A stretch of 64,000 nt of DNA from Rhododendron vialii (Eukaryota; Streptophyta; Magnoliopsida; Ericales; Ericaceae). A program made the translations under genes and the position numbers. Below, in pieces: positions 59,181 to 64,000 of this stretch. Location: NCBI RefSeq assembly GCF_030253575.1, contig NC_080558.1, positions 20,293,611 to 20,357,610 on the forward strand, written 5' to 3'. Each line of letters opens with the position of its first letter. Positions within the stretch are counted from its first letter, which is position 1. A model generated the notes under the pieces. It was not told the origin of the DNA and did not search any database. It worked only from the letters and a program-made list of their open reading frames with translations.

Positions 59181-61645
59181 CATTTAACACTGTTAATCAA
59201 TATTGTGATATAACTTTCTCCTTTAATTAACAGTGTTAATTGCATTGCATTCTTCAGTATTCTTCCTCACACACCAGTCATTCCCCTTTTCTTTGTTAAG
59301 GTTTTCTGTAGCTATTATTTTTCCCTAGCACCTGATTGTTATTCGCAAAGCATAGAGGACGATGATTGCAACTGTGATTGAACACCGCACGCTTTTAACT
59401 TTTTCTTTCAAAAAAAATGCTGGTCATTTAACACTGGTAATCAACATGGTCATATACCATTCTCAGTTTGATTAACAATGTTAACCCATTCTTTCGAAAA
59501 GAAAACCGGTCATTTAACACTGTTAATCAATATTATGATATAACTTTCTCCATTAATGAACAATGTTAGTTGCATTGCACTCTTAATTTATTCTTCCCTA
59601 ACTTTTGATTGTTCGAAAAGCACAGAGGACGACAATTGAAACCTCAGTCAAACACCGCACGCTTTTAACCCTTTCTTTCGAAAAGGAAGTTTGTCATTTA
59701 ACACTGGTAATCAACATGGTCATATACCATTCTCTGTTTGATTAACAGTGTTAACCCATTCTTTCAAAAAGAAAACCGGTCATTTAACACTGTTAATCAA
59801 TATTGTGATATAACTTTCTCCTTTAATTAACAGTGTTAAATCTAACCCTTTCTTTCGAAAAGAAAGTTGGTCATTTAACGCTGGTAATCAACATGGTCAT
59901 ATACCATTCTCTGTTTGATTAACAGTGTTAACCCATTCTTTCAAAAAGAAAGCCGATCATTTAACACTGTTAATCAATATTGTGATATAACTTTCTCCTT
60001 TAATTAACTGTGTTAAATCTAACCCTTTCTTTCGAAAAGAAAGTTGGTCATTTAACGCTGGTAATCAACATGGTCATATACCATTCTTTGTTTGATTAAC
60101 AGTGTTAACCCATTCTTTCAAAAAGAAAGCCGGTCATTTAACACTGTTAATCAATATTGTGATATAACTTTCTCCTTTAATTAACAGTGTTAATTGCATT
60201 GCACTTTTCAGTTATTCTTCCTTACACACCAAACTCTTTTTAACGCTTTCTTTCAAAAAGAAAGCCGGTCATTTAACACTGTTAATCAATATTGTGATAT
60301 AACTTTCTCCTTTAATTAACAGTGTTAATTGCATTGCACTCTTTAGTTATTCTTCCTCACACACCAGTCATGACACCTTTTCTTTGTTAAGGTTTTCTAT
60401 AGCTATTATTTTTCCCTAGCACCTAATTGTTACTCGCAAAGCGCAGAAGATGATGATTGGATCTCCGATTGAACACCGCACGCTTTTAACTCTTTCTTTC
60501 GAAAGAAAGCTAGTCATTTAACACTGGTAATCAACATGGTCATATACCATTCTTGGTTTGATGAACACTGTTAACCCATTCTTTCAAAAAGAAAATCGGT
60601 CATTTAACACTGTTAATCAATATTGATTGTTACTTGCAAAGCGCAAAGGACGATGATTGGAACTCCAATCGAACACCGCACACTTTTAATCCTTTCTTTC
60701 GAAAAGAAAGCCAGTCATTTAACACTGTTAATCAATATTGTGATATAACTTTCTCCTTTAATTAACAGTGTTAAATCTAACCCTTTCTTTCGAAAAGAAA
60801 GTTGGTCATTTAACACTGGTAATCAACATGGTCATATACCATTCTCTGCTTGATTAACAGTGTTAACCCATTCTTTCAAAAAGAAAGTCGGTCATTTAAC
60901 ACTGTTAATCAATATTGTGATATAACTTTCTCCTTTAATTAACAGTGTTAAATGTAACCCTTTCTTTTGAAAAGAAAGTTGGTCATTTGCCGGTCATTTA
61001 ACACTGTTAATTAATATTGTGATATAACTTTCTCCTTTAATTAACAGTGTTAAATCTAACCCTTTCTTTTGAAAAAAAAGCTGGTCATTTAACACCGGTA
61101 ATCAACATGTTCATATACCATTCTCTGTTTAATTAACAGTGTTAACCCATTCTTTCAAAAAGAAAGCAGGTCATTTAACACTGTTAATCAATATTATGAT
61201 AGAACTTTCTCCAACAATTAACAATATTAGTTGCATTGCACTCTTAATTTATTCTTCCTTACACACCAAACGCTTTTTAACGCTTTCTTTAGAAAAGAAA
61301 GCCGGTCATGTAACACTGTTAATCAATATTGTGATATAACTTTCTCCTTTAATTAACAGTGTTAAATCTAACCTTTTCTTTCGAAAAGAAAGTTGGTCAT
61401 TTAACACTGGTAATCAACATGGTCATATACCATTCTCTGTTTGATTAACAGTGTTAACTCATTCTTTCGAAAAGAAAGCCGGTCATTTAACACTGTTAAT
61501 CAATATTGTGATATAATTTTCTCCTTTAATTAACAGTGTTAAATCTAACCCTTTCTTTCGAAAAGAAAGTTGGTCATTTAACACTGGTCATTTAACAGTG
61601 TTAACCCATTCTTTCGAAAAGAAAGCCTGTCATTTAACACTGTTA
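59181..61645. repeat. 177-bp dimeric palindrome-rich tandem array (2.5 kb)
   Basis: Two related monomers of about 88 bp alternate. Monomer A contains CATTTAACACTGTTAATCAA (about 13 copies); monomer B contains CATTTAACACTGGTAATCAA (about 8 copies). In the regular stretch A starts at 59781, 59958 and 60135, exactly 177 bp apart. Each monomer is itself an inverted repeat, opening TTAACACTGTTAA and closing TTAACAGTGTTAA. Monomers are joined by a second palindrome, CTTTCTTTCGAAAAGAAAG. Longer spacers with ACACACCAGTCAT and GAACACCGCACGCTTTTAA interrupt the array near 59260, 59600, 60360 and 60640. No coding function is seen. Placement between a transposase and a Ulp1-like gene suggests it belongs to that element. 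Confidence 0.92.
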
Positions 61646-61678
61646 GTGAATCCAAACAAGATACAGGACACACGAGGA

Positions 61679-62010
61679 CACAATATGTAGGTATGTATCG
61701 CAAATATGTACCAACTTAGCTTTGCCATACATTGTAGGTATGTATGTACCAACTTAGCTTTGCCATACAATATGTACCAACTTAGCTTTGCCATACAATA
61801 TGTAGGTATATGTATGTACCAACTTAGCTTTGCCATACAATATGTACCAACTTAGCTTTGCCATACAATATGTAGGTATGTATCGCAAATATGTACCAAC
61901 TTAGCTTTGCAATGCAGCAAATTCAAGCTTACACATCAATTGTGCATTAGACACAAGACACAGGACACACGAGGACACAATATGTACCAACTTAGCTTTG
62001 CCATACATTG
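61679..62010. repeat. Minisatellite: ATGTACCAACTTAGCTTTGC
   Basis: About seven copies of a unit containing ATGTACCAACTTAGCTTTGC, mostly followed by CATACA, alternate with AATATGTAGGTATGTAT. The array is bracketed by two copies of ACAGGACACACGAGGACACA (about 61663 and 61960), which suggests a duplicated frame. The 68-residue open frame on the minus strand here is a by-product of the repeat. Confidence 0.9.
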
Positions 62011-62243
62011 GAAGGAGCAGACACAAACATAGTACATTACATTTTATACATGAGACAAAAAGGTATATGCAGAACTTGAAACCTTACTAAGCCTTGGTAA
62101 AGTTGCATTGAAACAGAAGTACACATGCTAATAGTTGAAAGTTCAAGAAATTAAACCTTTTTAACCTTGCTAACAGTTGCAAGTTCCAAAAATTAAAAGT
62201 CAAAAGGAATGGGCAAGGGAGACTTAATACACCATTAGAATAC

Positions 62244-63349
62244 TCAACAGGGCACGAATGAATGTATCAAGTCTGCTCTGATTTTCCTGCATTTTTCTTT
62301 TGTTATTTTACTTGTTTGGTCTTCATTTGATAGATACTTCTTGATTATCGAAAAGACGACAATCGCACAATCAACACTGCAAGAATTTAGAATTCAGTTA
62401 ATTAAGATAGGGAACTAACATTGTGAATTAATAGTATTTGGAGTTTTTTTGGATAAAAAGCTATAAACAATACTTTCCTTCCCATTGGTTGTTGGGGGCA
62501 GTTTTGCTGAATCTCCACTTCATCAGTAATACTTCTTCTGCAGGGTTCTCTTTGGTCAATGTTGACATATGCCGCAACAACTTGTCTCTATTTTACAAGA
62601 AAACAAACAATGTGCAGCTCTTAAGAAGTGCTTTTAGAGTTAAGAGTAGGATATTTCATTAGCAAGTTTTGCTTACCAAGAGTATTGTTGCACTACAATG
62701 TTCATCTTTTGCACTTTTACGTTTAAGAGAGTTGTAGAACTTCCAACGTCCTTCATCTTTATCAAGAACAAGCAATGTCCAATGGAATTGAATGAGTATT
62801 GGAAAAATAAGAAATCTTGCCCCTACAGATTTTCTCATTACTTTTCCAAGCATTGCCTTCACTTTGTTTTGCTCTTTGTTTCGGATCGTGTCCTATTTGC
62901 ACACAAAAACAAAAACAAATGATTTCAGTAATGGAGTATTCAATGTGTATGTGAAAAATATAATTCTTTAAAAAAACTTTTAGTTTGTTACCAGGAAGAA
63001 GCTGCTGAAGATGAATGATTTCGGTATTGGAGTATTCAAGTCAAACTTCGGCACAACGTCAGAATGGTTTTTCATGAGCTCATTTACATATGCATCTAGA
63101 CACTGTTTTTATTTTTTTATCAGTGAAACACGATTAAAACAGTTTACATCTACACAAAAAGAATAGCATGTCAAGATTTTTACATATAGCAATGTATAGT
63201 AGAGCAAGTTCAGGCAAACAGTCTAAACACAAAAAGAAGAGTGTCTTAACATTTTTACCCGGTTAGATATTGCATCTTCAAACAACAGGTTTTGTATGTC
63301 TTCAACTTCAATGTGTAGTATGTCAGCTTCGGAACTCCATATTACAGCA
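62244..63349 (-). pseudogene. Ulp1-like protease (peptidase C48), 5'-truncated
   Basis: Ulp1-type cysteine proteases remove SUMO from proteins; MULE-borne versions have unknown substrates. Five exons on the minus strand: 63349-63259, 63102-62992, 62892-62677, 62587-62481 and 62376-62244. They read in order SEADILHIEVEDIQNLLFED, LDAYVNELMKNH, FHWTLLVLDKDEGRWKFYNS (the catalytic His), CPQQPMG (the oxyanion Gln) and VDCAIVVFSI (the catalytic Cys). Typical members have DCG; here it is DCA, and FYNSL replaces the usual Y-D-S-L, so the Asp is Asn. The donor after CPQQPMG reads GG/GAAGG rather than GG/GT, probably a mutation. Upstream exons are missing; a Copia fragment lies there. Probably non-functional. 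Confidence 0.8.
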
Positions 63350-63376
63350 CTGCATATCGCAAAATGTTTTCAAAAG

Positions 63377-64000
63377 TTAATCAAGAGTTTTGAAAGAAAC
63401 ATGAAAGTAAGTTCTAGATGGTCCAGAAACATGAAAGTAAGTTTTAGCACTCCATGAGACTAAGTTATGCCCCAGAAACACACAAAAACCAGTAGTTGAA
63501 CGGCGATCTAGATGGTCCCCTGCCCAGTCAGAATCGGAGAACGCTGTAAGAACCAAAGGCCCTGGAACAAACTCTAATCCGTGATGGAGTGATCCTTTGA
63601 GATATCTAAGGATTCTTTTTACAGCAATGAAATGACTCTGCTTAGGATTATGCATGTGCTGACAGGCCAAGTTCACCGCAAAAGAAATCTCAGGACGTGT
63701 AAGAGTGAGATACTGTAGGGAACCAACTATAGTCCTGAACCAATGTTGATCCTCAAAGACTGGATCAGGAGACAAGATAGTAGGTTTTACAGAAGATGGA
63801 GAAGAACTAGGTTTGCAATCTTGCATTCCTGATTTGATCAAAAGATCTGTAGCATACTTTGTTTAAGAGAGAATGATAGAAGAACCATTTTTCAAAACCT
63901 CAAGACCCAGAAAATAACTGAGTGCACCCAAATCTTTCATTACAAACCGTGCACTAAGAGTGGAGATAAGCTCAGCAATGTAGAGAGTATTACTACCAGT
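63377..64000 (-). pseudogene. Ty1/Copia pol fragment (RT end and RNase H), minus strand
   Basis: The minus strand reads the end of a Copia reverse transcriptase (FVMKDLGALSYFLGLEV) and then the start of RNase H (FSDSDWAGDHLDRRSTTG, VSWSAK). It continues beyond the window. One in-frame TAA at about 63863-63865 sits where the family has Gln, readable as CAA to TAA. Homology stops after SWSAK near 63447, before the RNase H C-terminus. A 30-bp-spaced duplication of GAAACATGAAAGTAAGTT lies at 63396 and 63426. It is a different Copia lineage from the element at 11482-16444. Confidence 0.9.

Noticed and set aside
59181..61645. CRISPR array
   Set aside because: Repeats are long, internally palindromic and contiguous, without unique spacers, in a plant nuclear genome.
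61630..61836. 68-residue repetitive open frame
   Set aside because: It is a translation of the minisatellite unit, not a gene.
62659..62862. Stand-alone 67-residue ORF
   Set aside because: It is the third exon of the Ulp1-like gene (catalytic His region), with the frame running into the intron.

Overview
The window is nuclear DNA of a flowering plant, probably a eudicot. It is AT-rich and gene-poor, with spliced plant genes, an intact nuclear tRNA gene, decayed LTR retrotransposons, many MITEs and a piece of plastid DNA. I cannot name the species. Only three protein-coding genes look intact: a CBS-domain protein of the CBSX5 type (28292-31386, +, 2 exons, 397 aa), a RING E3 ligase of the AIRP2 type (33038-37873, -, 5 exons, 242 aa) and a tetraspanin of the TET19 type (47474-50993, -, 5 exons, 216 aa). 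For all three I built the exons by hand; splice sites, reading phases and family lengths agree. A nuclear tRNA-Val(UAC) lies at 52150-52222.

Layout. 1-273: tail of an LTR-like sequence. 788-1111: a TIR element with 8-bp target duplications. About 1.5-6.4 kb: a plastid insertion (NUPT) with trnS-GGA and the three-exon ycf3 gene, later split by a 2334-bp solo LTR (1900-4233). 6.4-11.5 kb: intergenic, with microsatellites, a retroposed insert bounded by a 16-bp duplication, and a foldback element. 11482-16444: a complete but dead Ty1/Copia element whose LTRs differ by about 10%, mostly by transitions. 17.5-26.4 kb: an old tandem duplication of non-coding DNA in which the two copies differ by MITE and foldback insertions. 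27-38 kb: the CBSX5-like and AIRP2-like genes, converging tail to tail. 38-47 kb: intergenic, with MITEs, a SINE and LINE 3' ends. 47.4-51 kb: the tetraspanin gene, whose first intron is almost entirely one 1444-bp long-TIR element. 52-56 kb: tRNA-Val, a LINE-like insert and tandem repeats. 56.2-63.4 kb: the most unusual part.

The 56.2-63.4 kb block holds a Mutator-like (MuDR/MULE) transposase gene on the + strand, a 2.5-kb array of 177-bp dimeric repeats packed with short palindromes, a 30-bp-scale minisatellite, and a five-exon fragment of a Ulp1-like cysteine protease (peptidase C48) on the - strand. Transposase plus Ulp1-like protease is the known gene pairing of Kaonashi/CUMULE-type MULEs, so I read the block as one decayed large MULE. 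The palindromic array between its two tail-to-tail genes is the strongest candidate for something not described. A truncated Copia fragment (63377-64000) abuts the 5' side of the protease gene.

Decay is similar throughout: premature stops in ycf3, Copia and the transposase are mostly readable as TGG to TAG/TGA, CAA/CAG to TAA/TAG or CGA to TGA. This fits cytosine deamination of silenced, methylated nuclear DNA.
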